Below the pieces are notes generated by a model, which had not been told where the DNA came from, searched no databases, and was given only the letters and a program-made list of their open reading frames with translations. A program made the translations under genes and the position numbers. From Ligilactobacillus saerimneri DSM 16049 (GTDB lineage Bacteria > Bacillota > Bacilli > Lactobacillales > Lactobacillaceae), in NCBI RefSeq assembly GCF_000423265.1, contig NZ_AUHQ01000001.1, positions 1 through 64,000 of the forward strand: 64,000 nucleotides of DNA, given 5' to 3'. Numbering within the stretch: the first letter of the stretch is position 1; every line of letters begins with the position of its first letter. This document shows positions 13,560 to 20,428 of this stretch, one piece after another.

Positions 13560-13913
13560 AAAAATGAAACTTTGCTACTATTAATGTGTTCAAGAATTGT
13601 CTTCTTTATAAGCAAAGGAGTTGATGTCGTAATGACAAAGTTTTTGAACGAAACTGTGCCTGCGTAATCGATTAATCACCCAGCCTTTTACGTTGGCGGG
13701 CTGATCTCGTCACCGGTACGATAATCCGGACAAGGAAAGTTCAAGCCCACACTTGAACTAGTACTAGCCGACGGTAAACCCGATTAATCTTTTGCTTCAA
13801 TTGCAGTGCTGGGCGACGATACCAGCCAAGTATTGATGGTTAGCTGGAGATGATCGCTAGGCTTTAAAAATTTCGCAACCTGTTCGGGCTCCAGACCAAG
13901 CAGGTTTTTTATT
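13560..13913 (+). ncRNA. putative structured RNA of about 300 nt, unknown class
   Basis: About 345 bp with no supported leftward gene inside an otherwise packed operon. The plus strand can fold into several separate hairpins: CAGCC/GGCTG (13681-13703), CCGG/CCGG (13713-13729), GTTCAAG/CTTGAAC with a 6-nt loop (13739-13758) and GCTGG/CCAGC (13808-13826). It ends in an intrinsic terminator with T6. Two copies of GATTAATC bracket the central part. A short frame with AAGGAG upstream (13633-13668) would give MTKFLNETVPA. The T run exists only on the plus strand, so the RNA would run against the early operon. I cannot match it to a named class. Confidence 0.5.
13877..13910 (+). terminator. intrinsic terminator of the putative structured RNA
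   Basis: AACCTG (13877-13882) pairs with CAGGTT (13901-13906), and the stem runs into TTTTTT. The minus side has no T run, so the direction is rightward. Confidence 0.7.
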
Positions 13914-14106
13914 TTTCAAAAAACTCATTCATATCGACATTGTTAAAGGTTTGTTTTACTCGACTAAGTAAGTCAAACCCAGGATTAACAAAGTTCCTTT
14001 CTAATTTTGTGTAGTGTGAATATGAAACACCCAATCTAGCGGCCATTTCTTGTTGAGTTAGTTGCTCTTGCTTGCGTAGCTTCAAAAATGCTTTACTGGC
14101 AGTCAT
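13909..14106 (-). CDS. Xre-family helix-turn-helix regulator, 65 aa
   Basis: A compact Cro/CI-type helix-turn-helix (LRKQEQLTQQEMAARLGVSY, then SHYTKLERNFVNPGFDLL). The start is taken at MTASKAFLK, overlapping the previous stop (ATGA). It is one of two small HTH proteins at the head of the leftward early operon. It may be the Cro-like antagonist of the repressor or a regulator of the operon itself. Confidence 0.75.
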   Translation of the reverse strand: MTASKAFLKLRKQEQLTQQEMAARLGVSYSHYTKLERNFVNPGFDLLSRVKQTFNNVDMNEFFEK

Positions 14107-14315
14107 AGTGACCACTCTTTCTTCCACGCTTTGTACTCTTCGATAATTTTTTCTTGAGTCAAATCCAAATCATCAAAGTAAGTCACTCCGTCATTTATAC
14201 GTTCTGGCCAAAGTACCCAGGCTTCTTGTTCTGAGTCATAGACCAAGGTTCCGCCAAAGTCATCGTCGATCCACATAGAGTACTTACTGTAATTTTCTCG
14301 TTCGAATTCGATCAT
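14103..14315 (-). CDS. acidic phage protein, 70 aa
   Basis: An acidic, Trp/Tyr-rich protein (MIEFERENYSKYSMWIDDDF ... KAWKKEWSL) with GGAAGGCG upstream. It lies between the two early HTH genes. No family recognised. Confidence 0.55.
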   Translation of the reverse strand: MIEFERENYSKYSMWIDDDFGGTLVYDSEQEAWVLWPERINDGVTYFDDLDLTQEKIIEEYKAWKKEWSL

Positions 14316-14327
14316 TTTTTCGCCTTC

Positions 14328-14522
14328 CTATTTAATCTTTAGATCCCTCATTACTTTTAGGATGAATCGTGCTCCTGCTGGTGCATCTTTGCGTCCAGAT
14401 AGATAATCACGAGCGTCCTGTACATTTAAGCCATACATAGCAGCTAGAGTGGCGACTGACGTGTCATTTTCATCTAGCCACTTTAATATTTTGTTTCTTC
14501 CACTTTCTGTGGTTGGCATCAT
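14328..14522 (-). CDS. Cro-like early regulator, 64 aa
   Basis: First gene of the leftward early operon. Start placed at the ATG pair preceded by GAGGAGGTGTCG; a long hydrophobic extension upstream is an artefact of the open frame. Residues about 20-45 (VATLAAMYGLNVQDARDYLS) form a probable helix-turn-helix. Position opposite the repressor gene across the control region suggests a Cro-type function. Confidence 0.65.
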   Translation of the reverse strand: MMPTTESGRNKILKWLDENDTSVATLAAMYGLNVQDARDYLSGRKDAPAGARFILKVMRDLKIK

Positions 14523-14600
14523 CGACACCTCCTCTTTTTTATTCCTACCCCCCCACCGCAAACGAAAGATATTTACATAGATGTTTTCGTAGAAAAAACG

Positions 14601-14629
14601 TTGACTTATTTTATACATTCGTATAAAAT
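14601..14629 (+). promoter_or_regulatory. rightward promoter containing a perfect operator palindrome
   Basis: -35 TTGACT (14601-14606), 17-bp spacer, -10 TAAAAT (14624-14629). The palindrome TTTTATAC-ATTC-GTATAAAA (14609-14628) fills the spacer and most of the -10. The half-site CGTATAA recurs at the repressor promoter, so this is a likely repressor operator. A transcript from here would have a leader of about 200 nt before the repressor gene. Confidence 0.6.
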
Positions 14630-14686
14630 GAAAGCGTAGTAAAAACGCTATAAAACAACCTTTTAAGACCTTCAACCCTTTTATTG

Positions 14687-14750
14687 TCTATGGTTGTTCA
14701 TAGCTATTTATCTATGTTTTTTTCTATGCTTTTATCTATGAATTTATCTT
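14687..14750. repeat. 12-bp-spaced TTTATCTATG repeats in the immunity region
   Basis: TCTATG occurs at 14687, 14711, 14723 and 14735, that is at steps of 24, 12 and 12 bp. The last two complete units are preceded by TT(T)A/TT, and a degenerate unit (TTATCTT) follows at 14744-14750. The array lies in the leader of the early operon, between the two sets of repressor half-sites. It is probably a second protein-binding array. Confidence 0.55.
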
Positions 14751-14759
14751 ACGTGAATT

Positions 14760-14788
14760 ATATTATTACGTTTCGTATAAAAAGTCAA
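14760..14788 (-). promoter_or_regulatory. leftward early promoter
   Basis: Minus-strand -35 TTGACT (14783-14788), 17-bp spacer, -10 TAATAT (14760-14765). The spacer holds the operator half-site TATACGAAA. It shares its -35 region back to back with the repressor promoter. The transcript has a leader of about 230 nt before the first gene. Confidence 0.65.
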
Positions 14789-14813
14789 CACTTAAACTTA
14801 CATTTCGTATAAT
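14785..14813 (+). promoter_or_regulatory. repressor-maintenance promoter
   Basis: -35 TCAACA (14785-14790), 17-bp spacer, consensus -10 TATAAT (14808-14813). The operator-like ACATTTCGTATAAT overlaps the -10, and ACGTTTCGTATAAA lies just upstream. The first transcribed bases lead into GGAGG and the repressor ATG. Confidence 0.65.
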
Positions 14814-14843
14814 ATTTTTCCGTACAATCGGAGGAATGTTGCT

Positions 14844-15155
14844 ATGACACTGTTTGATCGAATAAAAAATCTTAGTGTAAAAAATGGTAAGTCTCTGCAA
14901 CAAGTGGCTGATGAGCTCGGCTTTAGTAGCAATCTTTTTTATAGATGGCAAAAGAGTGAGCCTAAAGCTAAGGACGTGGCCAAAGTTGCCGACTACTTCC
15001 ACGTATCGACTGACTACTTACTTGGTCGGGACGATCCAGAACAACAGCCCGTGGATGTGGCTGACAAAAAATCTTTGCTCACTTATCAGGGCATACCACT
15101 GTCCGACGAGGATCGTGAGCTTATCATCCGCCTTATGAGAGGCAGTAGGGAGTGA
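14844..15155 (+). CDS. CI-like phage repressor, Xre-type HTH, 103 aa
   Basis: The N-terminal 60 residues form a classical helix-turn-helix (LQQVADELGFSSNLFYRWQK, then KVADYFHVSTDYLLGRDD). There is no LexA-like peptidase domain, so induction cannot be by self-cleavage. The next gene encodes an ImmA-type metallopeptidase, which in such pairs cleaves the short repressor. It heads the lysogeny operon. Confidence 0.85.
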   Translation: MTLFDRIKNLSVKNGKSLQQVADELGFSSNLFYRWQKSEPKAKDVAKVADYFHVSTDYLLGRDDPEQQPVDVADKKSLLTYQGIPLSDEDRELIIRLMRGSRE

Positions 15156-15161
15156 TTTTTA

Positions 15162-15581
15162 TTGGATGAAATCATCACATGGCTACTTAACTATGCTTTC
15201 GAGCATGGTGTCGGAGTAGTCACGACTACTGATCTCAACCCGGATATCCCATCCACAGCTTTTGCAGCTGAAAGAAAAATACTTATCAACTTAAAGTGGA
15301 GAAACTCAGCTGAAATTCCCTTCTCGATCGCTCACGAAATTGGGCACATTCTGAATGGCGATGATGGCAAATTTATGCTGACATCAGTAGCTCACAGTAA
15401 AGCTGAGCACGATGCAAACCTTGTCGCTTTCCAAATCCTTAGAGAGTGGGCAGAGAGTCATGATGTGGATGTATCCGAGCCCTACCTTTTTATGTCGTGC
15501 TTTGCTATCCCATGTAAGCTGAGTGATCAGGTGGCGGAGGAATATGCTCGGTATGACTTTAAAGGGGGTGTTGCCGAGTAA
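15162..15581 (+). CDS. ImmA/IrrE-type zinc metallopeptidase
   Basis: 139 aa with the HEIGH zinc motif (AHEIGHILNGDD, residues about 68-72), followed by a downstream acidic ligand region (EHDANLVAFQIL). In ICEBs1 and related phages the partner ImmA cleaves the Xre repressor to trigger excision. TTG start with GGGAGTGA eight bases upstream; it starts six bases after the repressor stop. Expressed with the repressor. Confidence 0.87.
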   Translation: MDEIITWLLNYAFEHGVGVVTTTDLNPDIPSTAFAAERKILINLKWRNSAEIPFSIAHEIGHILNGDDGKFMLTSVAHSKAEHDANLVAFQILREWAESHDVDVSEPYLFMSCFAIPCKLSDQVAEEYARYDFKGGVAE

Positions 15582-15637
15582 GGGAGAGAGAGGAATGTCG
15601 TCTGTCGGTTAAAGTAAATTTTAGGGAGTTTATACAT

Positions 15638-16240
15638 ATGTCAAAAAAGATTGGTATTTTAGTGCTTACCACGGTTTTATGCTTAGGGCTTGCAGCTTGC
15701 GGATCAACCAAAAGCACTGATAGTGGGAAGAAAGAAACTAAGACTGAGCACAAGGCAACTAAAACTAAGAAAAAAGTTTCGTCTAGCTCGTCATCAGTTA
15801 AACCTGATCCTAACGCTTCCGAGCGTCCGTGGACGTATAAAGACGGTGTCTATGACGCTGGCATCGAAACTTATCGCTTTACCAAGTGGGAAGTGCGCGA
15901 TGCCTTAGAGGATGGCAAAAAAGCTTTAGTTCTTTACTGTGACATCACTAACAACTCAACTAAAGAGCAAGATCCATCTAATATATATTTAGTTGTACAA
16001 GCTTATCAGAAAAATGATACATCTGATGTTGATTTAAACACTTCGACTGGGCTTCCAAATGATGAGCTGCAACAATATAGCAAAGCCTTATACAACAAAC
16101 TTTTACCAGGAAAAACTGTTAAAGCTGTCATGATTTTTACGCTTGATAATACCAAGAATCCTGTGAAAGTAACTTTTGAAGATCCTGAATTCAATGTCAT
16201 CGGGTCTAAAAATTACAACATTGCAGATAAGCTCAAGTAA
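15638..16240 (+). CDS. DUF5067-type lipoprotein, lysogenic-conversion candidate
   Basis: 200 aa. Lipoprotein signal MSKKIGILVLTTVLCLGLAA with lipobox LAAC (Cys21), then a Lys/Thr/Ser-rich linker (residues 22-60) and an immunoglobulin-like beta domain (TYRFTKWEVRDALEDGKKAL...LPGKTVKAVMIFTLDN) of the DUF5067 type. It is attached to the outer face of the host membrane. It sits in the lysogeny operon with AGGGAG upstream, so it is probably made in lysogens. Lipoproteins at this position can block infection by related phages, which is a plausible but unproven role. Confidence 0.75.
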   Translation: MSKKIGILVLTTVLCLGLAACGSTKSTDSGKKETKTEHKATKTKKKVSSSSSSVKPDPNASERPWTYKDGVYDAGIETYRFTKWEVRDALEDGKKALVLYCDITNNSTKEQDPSNIYLVVQAYQKNDTSDVDLNTSTGLPNDELQQYSKALYNKLLPGKTVKAVMIFTLDNTKNPVKVTFEDPEFNVIGSKNYNIADKLK

Positions 16241-16246
16241 CATAAA

Positions 16247-16267
16247 AAGCCCGCAATCCGCGGGCTT
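16247..16267 (-). terminator. strong GC hairpin, T run on the minus strand
   Basis: AAGCCCGC and GCGGGCTT arms, 8 bp, loop AATCC, followed by TTTTT when read leftward. It follows the lipoprotein gene but its T run points left, so it mainly stops transcription coming from the integrase side. Confidence 0.7.
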
Positions 16268-16299
16268 CACTAAGACACTATATCGAACATATTTTCTAT

Positions 16300-16356
16300 A
16301 TAAAAAAGCCCCCGCTTTCAGGACGTACCTGCTACTAATGTAGTGCGGAGGGGTTT
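16300..16356 (-). terminator. three-way-junction terminator-like element
   Basis: Outer arms AAGCCCCCGC (16306-16315) and GCGGAGGGGTTT (16345-16356) enclose two directly adjoining small hairpins: CAGG/CCTG (16319-16331) and CTAC/GTAG (16332-16343). Read leftward it ends in TTTTTT. A minus-strand -35/-10 pair lies just upstream, so this may be a self-contained small RNA rather than only a terminator. Confidence 0.55.
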
Positions 16357-16367
16357 GATCTACTTTT

Positions 16368-16395
16368 ATTTTAACGACTGTTGCATAAAATGCAA
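16368..16395 (-). promoter_or_regulatory. possible leftward promoter of a 60-nt RNA
   Basis: Minus-strand -35 TTGCAT (16390-16395), 16-bp spacer, -10 TAAAAT (16368-16373). The -35 lies inside the imperfect palindrome GACTGTTGCAT-AAA-ATGCAATAGTC (16376-16400). Transcription would start near 16361 and end at the hairpin element at 16300. Confidence 0.4.
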
Positions 16396-16398
16396 TAG

Positions 16399-16470
16399 TC
16401 AACCATCCGATTTTTTCGGATAACTCATGACCAGCGCCCTGATGTCTTTAGAAGCTGTGGCTGTTGCCAC
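16399..16470 (-). other. possible 23-aa peptide opposite the integrase leader
   Basis: From GTG the minus strand encodes MATATASKDIRALVMSYPKK plus SDG. It shares the upstream string KKDV and the core DIRA with the 11-codon frame at 12312-12347. The ribosome site (GGAAG) is weak and the leader of int runs on the other strand, so this may be a relic of a longer gene. Confidence 0.3.
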
Positions 16471-16503
16471 GTCTTTCTTGCTTCCACAGAGGAGGCACTA
16501 TAT

Positions 16504-17625
16504 ATGGCAACTTTTAAAAAATACAAGACTAGAAAAGGTATGCTTTGGCGATATCAGGTATGTATCACTGATCCAATGACTGGCAAAAAACGCTTCAAGT
16601 CAAAGTCGGGCTTCGCTACTAAGCGTGACGCTAAAATCGCAGCAGACGAGCTTGAAAAGCAAATCCACACTGGTGGATATAGCCAGGCTAGTGACATCAC
16701 TTTTTCAGAGCTTGCGGACATGTGGCTTGAGTCCTACCAGCTGACTGTCCGCGACTCAACTTTCAGAGTTTCTGAGACAATGCTGCGAAAAAACATCCTG
16801 CCAGTTTTTGGTCATAAAAAGGTAGTCAACATCACTACTTTGGACTGCCAGCGTGTGGCAAATAAATGGAGCAAAGAGGTAGTCACCTTTAACAAGCGTG
16901 TCCACCTCTTGCAGCGGATACTCCGTTATGCTCGCAACCTTCAGATCATCGACCGTGTGCCGACTGAGGCTGTGATCATGCCGAGAGTAAAAAAAGCCGA
17001 CAGCTCCAAAAACTTTTACACACGTGAGGAACTGCAGCTTTTCTTAGAGCACGCCAAAAAGCTTTTTGATGTGCAAACCTATACACTTTTTAGGTTACTA
17101 GCTTTTTCAGGTTTGCGCAAGGGCGAGGCGCTGGCACTTACCTGGGCAGACATCCACTTCGATGATGGTTATGTGGATGTCACTAAAACGGTAGCTATCG
17201 GTGCGGATTGTACACCTATCATCCACGAGCCCAAAACAAAAGCGAGCATCAGGCGGGCTTACATCGATCAAAAGACGATGGATGCCTTGAAAGACTGGCG
17301 GGCTCTTAGGGCCTACTACTCTCTGAAATCAGCGCAGAGTGAGAGCATGGTTTTTTCGAATAAAAAAAATAAGCCTCTCGAAGGCACCTATCTTTTGCAA
17401 AAAATAAAAATCGCAGCTAGTGAGGCGGGCTTGCATCGTATCACTTTGCACGGCTTCCGCCACACCTACGCCACCCTAGCAGCTCAGGGTGGCATGCCGA
17501 TTAAAGAGCTGCAAGCTCAACTCGGCCACACTGATGTCCAGACCACGCTTAACATCTACACGTCCATCACGGACGAGCAACGTCAAGGCACGGCGGATCG
17601 GTACACAGCCTTTGTGAACTTCTAA
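16504..17625 (+). CDS. int: phage tyrosine integrase
   Basis: 373 aa. An N-terminal AP2-like/arm-binding region (FKKYKTRKGMLWRYQVCITD), a SAM-like core-binding domain (about 60-160), then the catalytic domain with Arg in FSGLRKGEALALTW, the HGFRHTYATLA box, and the nucleophile Tyr in LGHTDVQTTLNIYTSI. The length is normal for Lactobacillus phage integrases. AGAGGAGGC precedes the start. It lies at the chromosomal edge of the prophage with attachment-type repeats just downstream. Confidence 0.93.
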   Translation: MATFKKYKTRKGMLWRYQVCITDPMTGKKRFKSKSGFATKRDAKIAADELEKQIHTGGYSQASDITFSELADMWLESYQLTVRDSTFRVSETMLRKNILPVFGHKKVVNITTLDCQRVANKWSKEVVTFNKRVHLLQRILRYARNLQIIDRVPTEAVIMPRVKKADSSKNFYTREELQLFLEHAKKLFDVQTYTLFRLLAFSGLRKGEALALTWADIHFDDGYVDVTKTVAIGADCTPIIHEPKTKASIRRAYIDQKTMDALKDWRALRAYYSLKSAQSESMVFSNKKNKPLEGTYLLQKIKIAASEAGLHRITLHGFRHTYATLAAQGGMPIKELQAQLGHTDVQTTLNIYTSITDEQRQGTADRYTAFVNF

Positions 17626-17630
17626 AAAAG

Positions 17631-17748
17631 TTCATACTAAAATTCATACTTTTTTGGTCGTTCGTGACATTTCACGATAAATCATTAACCCGTGAAACCG
17701 CACAATGACGGTGTTTTACGGGTTTTTATATTTCATATTAATTCATAT
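17631..17748 (+). repeat. TTCATAY repeats after int: putative integrase arm sites
   Basis: TTCATAC at 17631-17637 and 17643-17649, then TTCATAT at 17732-17738 and 17742-17748. Two closely spaced pairs flank the int terminator. Such direct repeats beside an integrase gene often are arm-type binding sites near attP. The att core cannot be defined because the other prophage end is outside the window. Confidence 0.45.
17688..17727 (+). terminator. intrinsic terminator of int
   Basis: CCCGTGAAACCG pairs with CGGTGTTTTACGGG and is followed by TTTTT on the plus strand. Confidence 0.8.
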
Positions 17749-17749
17749 T

Positions 17750-18088
17750 TCGAGCTGTGGGGAATACAGTAAAATATCCCTGTAAGTACAGCATTTCTAG
17801 ACATTAATAGTATCAAAAATCATTACTTAAACACTTAATTCAAGTAAGATTTTCCACGCTGTAATTCAGCTTTATTTTTATTATACCAATACATATAAAA
17901 AATTTGATGAAATCAGCAAAAATTTATACAGGACACAATCTACGATTAAATAATCTTCCAGATTATTGGTCCAACTTTCGTATCAGTCATGTTTTGTTTA
18001 CAAAGTATGTCTGACTCTTTCTATAAAGTAATTCGTGGACATTACTAGATCAAGTTAATATTCTAGCTTTTTCGTCAAAAATATTACT
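17750..18088. other. AT-rich gene-free stretch between prophage and tsf
   Basis: About 340 bp without a credible ORF. It probably holds the prophage-chromosome junction (attR side) and old host intergenic DNA. I see no tRNA or tmRNA 3' end that would mark a standard attachment site. Confidence 0.5.
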
Positions 18089-18089
18089 A

Positions 18090-18120
18090 AAAAAGCCCAT
18101 CCACACACATATGGATGAGC
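18090..18120 (-). terminator. main terminator of rpsB-tsf
   Basis: GCTCATCCA and TGGATGGGC arms followed by TTTTTT on the minus strand. Confidence 0.85.
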
Positions 18121-18143
18121 AATAAAACACTAGTTTTCTAGTG
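18121..18143 (-). terminator. first, AT-rich terminator at the tsf stop
   Basis: Perfect CACTAG-TTTT-CTAGTG hairpin (18128-18143) followed by TTTTATT on the minus strand; tandem with the stronger terminator beyond it. Confidence 0.6.
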
Positions 18144-18145
18144 AA

Positions 18146-19024
18146 TTACATATTCATTTGGGCTGCGACTTCAGCTGCGAAATCTTCTTCCTTCTTTTCG
18201 ATACCTTCGCCCACTTCGTAACGAACAAAGTCAACGACTTTACCATTCTTAGAAGCTACGTACTTAGCTACAGTTTGGTCTGAATCCTTAACAAATGCTT
18301 GATCTTCAAGAACGATTTCAGCAAAGAACTTGTTTAAGCGACCAGCAACCATCTTTTCGATGATCTTTTCTGACTTGCCTTCGTTCTTAGCTTCTTCAGT
18401 CAGCACAGTCTTTTCGTGTGCAACTTCTTCTGCAGGAACAGCATCCCGGTTAAGGTACTTAGGATTAATAGCAGCGATGTGCATTGCAACATCCTTAGCT
18501 GTTGCTTCATCAGCACCTTCAAGTAAAGTTAAAGCAGCAATCTTGCCACCCATGTGCAGGTATGCACCGAATACTTGGTCTGCAGTCTTTTCTAAAATAG
18601 CGAAACGACGTAAAGTGATCTTTTCACCGATAACCTGAGTTGCTTCAATGATGTCATCATTCAAAGTACCCTTGTTGCCAGGAAGCTTCAATGCTTCTTC
18701 TACGTTAGCTGGCTTGTTTTCTGCAACAGCAGTTGCAATTTGCTTTACCAATGCCTTAAATTGATCGTTTTGAGCAACGAAGTCAGTTTCAGCGTTAACT
18801 TCAACGATTGCAGCTGTGTTACCATTTACCACAACATCAGCTAAACCTTCAGCAGCGATGTTACCGCTCTTCTTAGCAGCCTTAGCAATACCTTTTTCAC
18901 GTAAGAAGTCGATTGCCTTGTCCATGTCGCCATCGCTAGCAACAAGGGCTTTTTTAGCATCCATCATCCCTACGCCAGTCTTATCACGTAATTCTTTAAC
19001 TTGTTTTGCAGCAATTTTTGCCAT
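18146..19024 (-). CDS. tsf: elongation factor Ts
   Basis: 292 aa, the usual length. The N-terminal UBA-like domain and signature ([20 protein letters not shown]) are followed by the core ([20 protein letters not shown]) that docks on EF-Tu. It catalyses GDP release from EF-Tu. The ATG three codons into the open frame has AAAGGAG upstream. It follows rpsB after a 99-bp gap that contains a terminator-like hairpin. In this genome it is the last gene before the prophage instead of being followed by pyrH. Confidence 0.97.
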   Translation of the reverse strand: MAKIAAKQVKELRDKTGVGMMDAKKALVASDGDMDKAIDFLREKGIAKAAKKSGNIAAEGLADVVVNGNTAAIVEVNAETDFVAQNDQFKALVKQIATAVAENKPANVEEALKLPGNKGTLNDDIIEATQVIGEKITLRRFAILEKTADQVFGAYLHMGGKIAALTLLEGADEATAKDVAMHIAAINPKYLNRDAVPAEEVAHEKTVLTEEAKNEGKSEKIIEKMVAGRLNKFFAEIVLEDQAFVKDSDQTVAKYVASKNGKVVDFVRYEVGEGIEKKEEDFAAEVAAQMNM

Positions 19025-19063
19025 TTTATTCAAACTCCTTTAGCTAAGGTTATCTATATCTAT

Positions 19064-19110
19064 AAAAAAAACTGACCCAAACCTAGGCTTTCACGCCTAA
19101 CCTGAGCCAG
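19064..19110 (-). terminator. attenuator-type terminator between rpsB and tsf
   Basis: A long imperfect stem (CTGGCTCAGGTTAGGC against its near-complement) followed by TTTTTTTT on the minus strand. It would reduce tsf transcription relative to rpsB. Confidence 0.75.
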
Positions 19111-19123
19111 CCTAAGTGATTAA

Positions 19124-19927
19124 CTATTCAGCATCTTTGTTATCGTTGTTGCCTTCAACTGCTTCAACGATATCTTCGATTGAGTCAACCTTTTCATCAT
19201 CATTTGCAAATGATTCTTCAGTTACAGGTGCATCTTCTTGATCTTCACCTTGGTGACCTTCGATCACTGCATCAGCCATCTTAGCTGTGATCAAACGAAC
19301 GGCACGAATTGCATCGTCGTTTGATGGGATCTTAACGTCGATTTCATCTGGATCAGCGTTAGTGTCAACCATAGCAATGATAGGAATGTTAAGCTTTTGT
19401 GCTTCCTTAACAGCAATCCGTTCCTTACGTGGATCTACGATGAACAATGCATCTGGAATCCGTGGCATATCTTCAATACCACCTAAGAACTTTTCAAGAC
19501 GATCGCGTTCCTTGATTAACTTAGCAACTTCCTTCTTTGGCAATACGTCAAAAGTACCATCTTCAGCCATAGCCTTGATTTCCTTCAAACGCTTAATCCG
19601 CTTTTGGATAGTCTTCCAGTTAGTCAAAGTACCACCAAGCCAACGGTGATTTACGAAGAATTGACCAGCACGCTTTGCTTCTTCTTCGATTGCATCTTGT
19701 GCTTGCTTCTTAGTACCAACAAACAATACGATACCACCGTTTGCTGCTACATCCTTAACATAATCATATGCTTGGTCGATCAACTTCACAGTCTTTTGTA
19801 AGTCGATAATATAGATACCGTTACGTTCTGTGAAGATGAAAGGCTTCATCTTAGGGTTCCAACGACGTGTTTGGTGACCGAAGTGGACACCAGCTTCAAG
19901 TAATTGTTTCATGGTAATAACTGCCAT
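19124..19927 (-). CDS. rpsB: ribosomal protein S2
   Basis: 267 aa. Typical S2 start ([20 protein letters not shown]) and core ([50 protein letters not shown]), then the acidic C-terminal tail common in Lactobacillaceae. It is a 30S subunit protein placed between head and body. GGAGGTAAATTGTA precedes the start. Its long 5' leader can fold into a hairpin closed by CTCCACA/TGTGGAG, a likely autoregulatory site. Confidence 0.98.
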   Translation of the reverse strand: MAVITMKQLLEAGVHFGHQTRRWNPKMKPFIFTERNGIYIIDLQKTVKLIDQAYDYVKDVAANGGIVLFVGTKKQAQDAIEEEAKRAGQFFVNHRWLGGTLTNWKTIQKRIKRLKEIKAMAEDGTFDVLPKKEVAKLIKERDRLEKFLGGIEDMPRIPDALFIVDPRKERIAVKEAQKLNIPIIAMVDTNADPDEIDVKIPSNDDAIRAVRLITAKMADAVIEGHQGEDQEDAPVTEESFANDDEKVDSIEDIVEAVEGNNDNKDAE

Positions 19928-19962
19928 TACAATTTACCTCCAAAAAAATAGTTTTTATCCTC

Positions 19963-20023
19963 CTCCACATTCAACGGCCAAAAGACTTGAACTAATCAAG
20001 CACTCTTTTTCCATCCTGTGGAG
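19963..20023 (-). promoter_or_regulatory. rpsB leader structure
   Basis: CTCCACA (minus 20023-20017) pairs with TGTGGAG (19969-19963), enclosing a CTTGA/TCAAG hairpin (19986-20000). The closing stem ends just before a GGAGGA run upstream of the rpsB ribosome site. It is probably an S2-responsive leader, by analogy with other ribosomal protein operons. Confidence 0.5.
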
Positions 20024-20158
20024 TGTGATTTTCGTGCATCACAGCACTCATTCAAGTATACTTAATAAAATATCTCCTGGCAACAATTTGTGCTTCATTT
20101 TTATGATATTTTGAGTAAATGTAATCAATTTGTCAAAATCATCCATAAATAATAACTC

Positions 20159-20428
20159 CTATATCTTGACTTTATGCTGCCGTAAGTAAGCTAACTTTTT
20201 CTGGCGCGACTGGTGTTTAAACTGATACTCTGCCTTCAGTGCTGATGATTTATCTGCAAAATTTTCATGATATATCATTTGGACTGGGCGGCGACTCCGC
20301 GTATATTTAGCTCCCTTTCCTTGATTATGCATCAATAGCCGATGTTCTAAGTCGGTAGTATAACCGCCATACAGTGTTCCATCTGCACAAAGCAACACAT
20401 AAAAGTACGCCTCATTTTTCTTCCCCAT
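20159..20428 (-). CDS. GIY-YIG domain protein, YazA type
   Basis: 89 aa consisting of one GIY-YIG domain: [20 protein letters not shown] (GIY-YIG strands), then the Arg-containing helix ([22 protein letters not shown]) and the catalytic Glu region ([11 protein letters not shown]). The length matches the UvrC-like YazA/YhbQ family, whose members may process DNA branches. It overlaps the trmN6 stop by 17 nt and is coupled to it, as in most Lactobacillaceae. Confidence 0.9.
   Translation of the reverse strand: MGKKNEAYFYVLLCADGTLYGGYTTDLEHRLLMHNQGKGAKYTRSRRPVQMIYHENFADKSSALKAEYQFKHQSRQKKLAYLRQHKVKI

Noticed and set aside
13560-13913. T-box, group I/II intron, tmRNA or RNase P identity for the structured region
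   Set aside because: No T-box sequence, no intron domain V or P7-like core, no tag-peptide/tRNA-like ends, and no RNase P conserved helices were seen.
16300-16400. Fst/RNAII-type I toxin-antitoxin locus
   Set aside because: The small RNA-like part fits in size, but there is no small hydrophobic toxin frame converging on it.
16103-16402. 99-codon minus-strand frame over the lipoprotein 3' end
   Set aside because: It runs through two strong hairpins and the reverse of a real gene; no ribosome site.
17688-17727. tRNA-like 3' end as attachment target
   Set aside because: The sequence is a plain terminator stem without T-loop or acceptor features.
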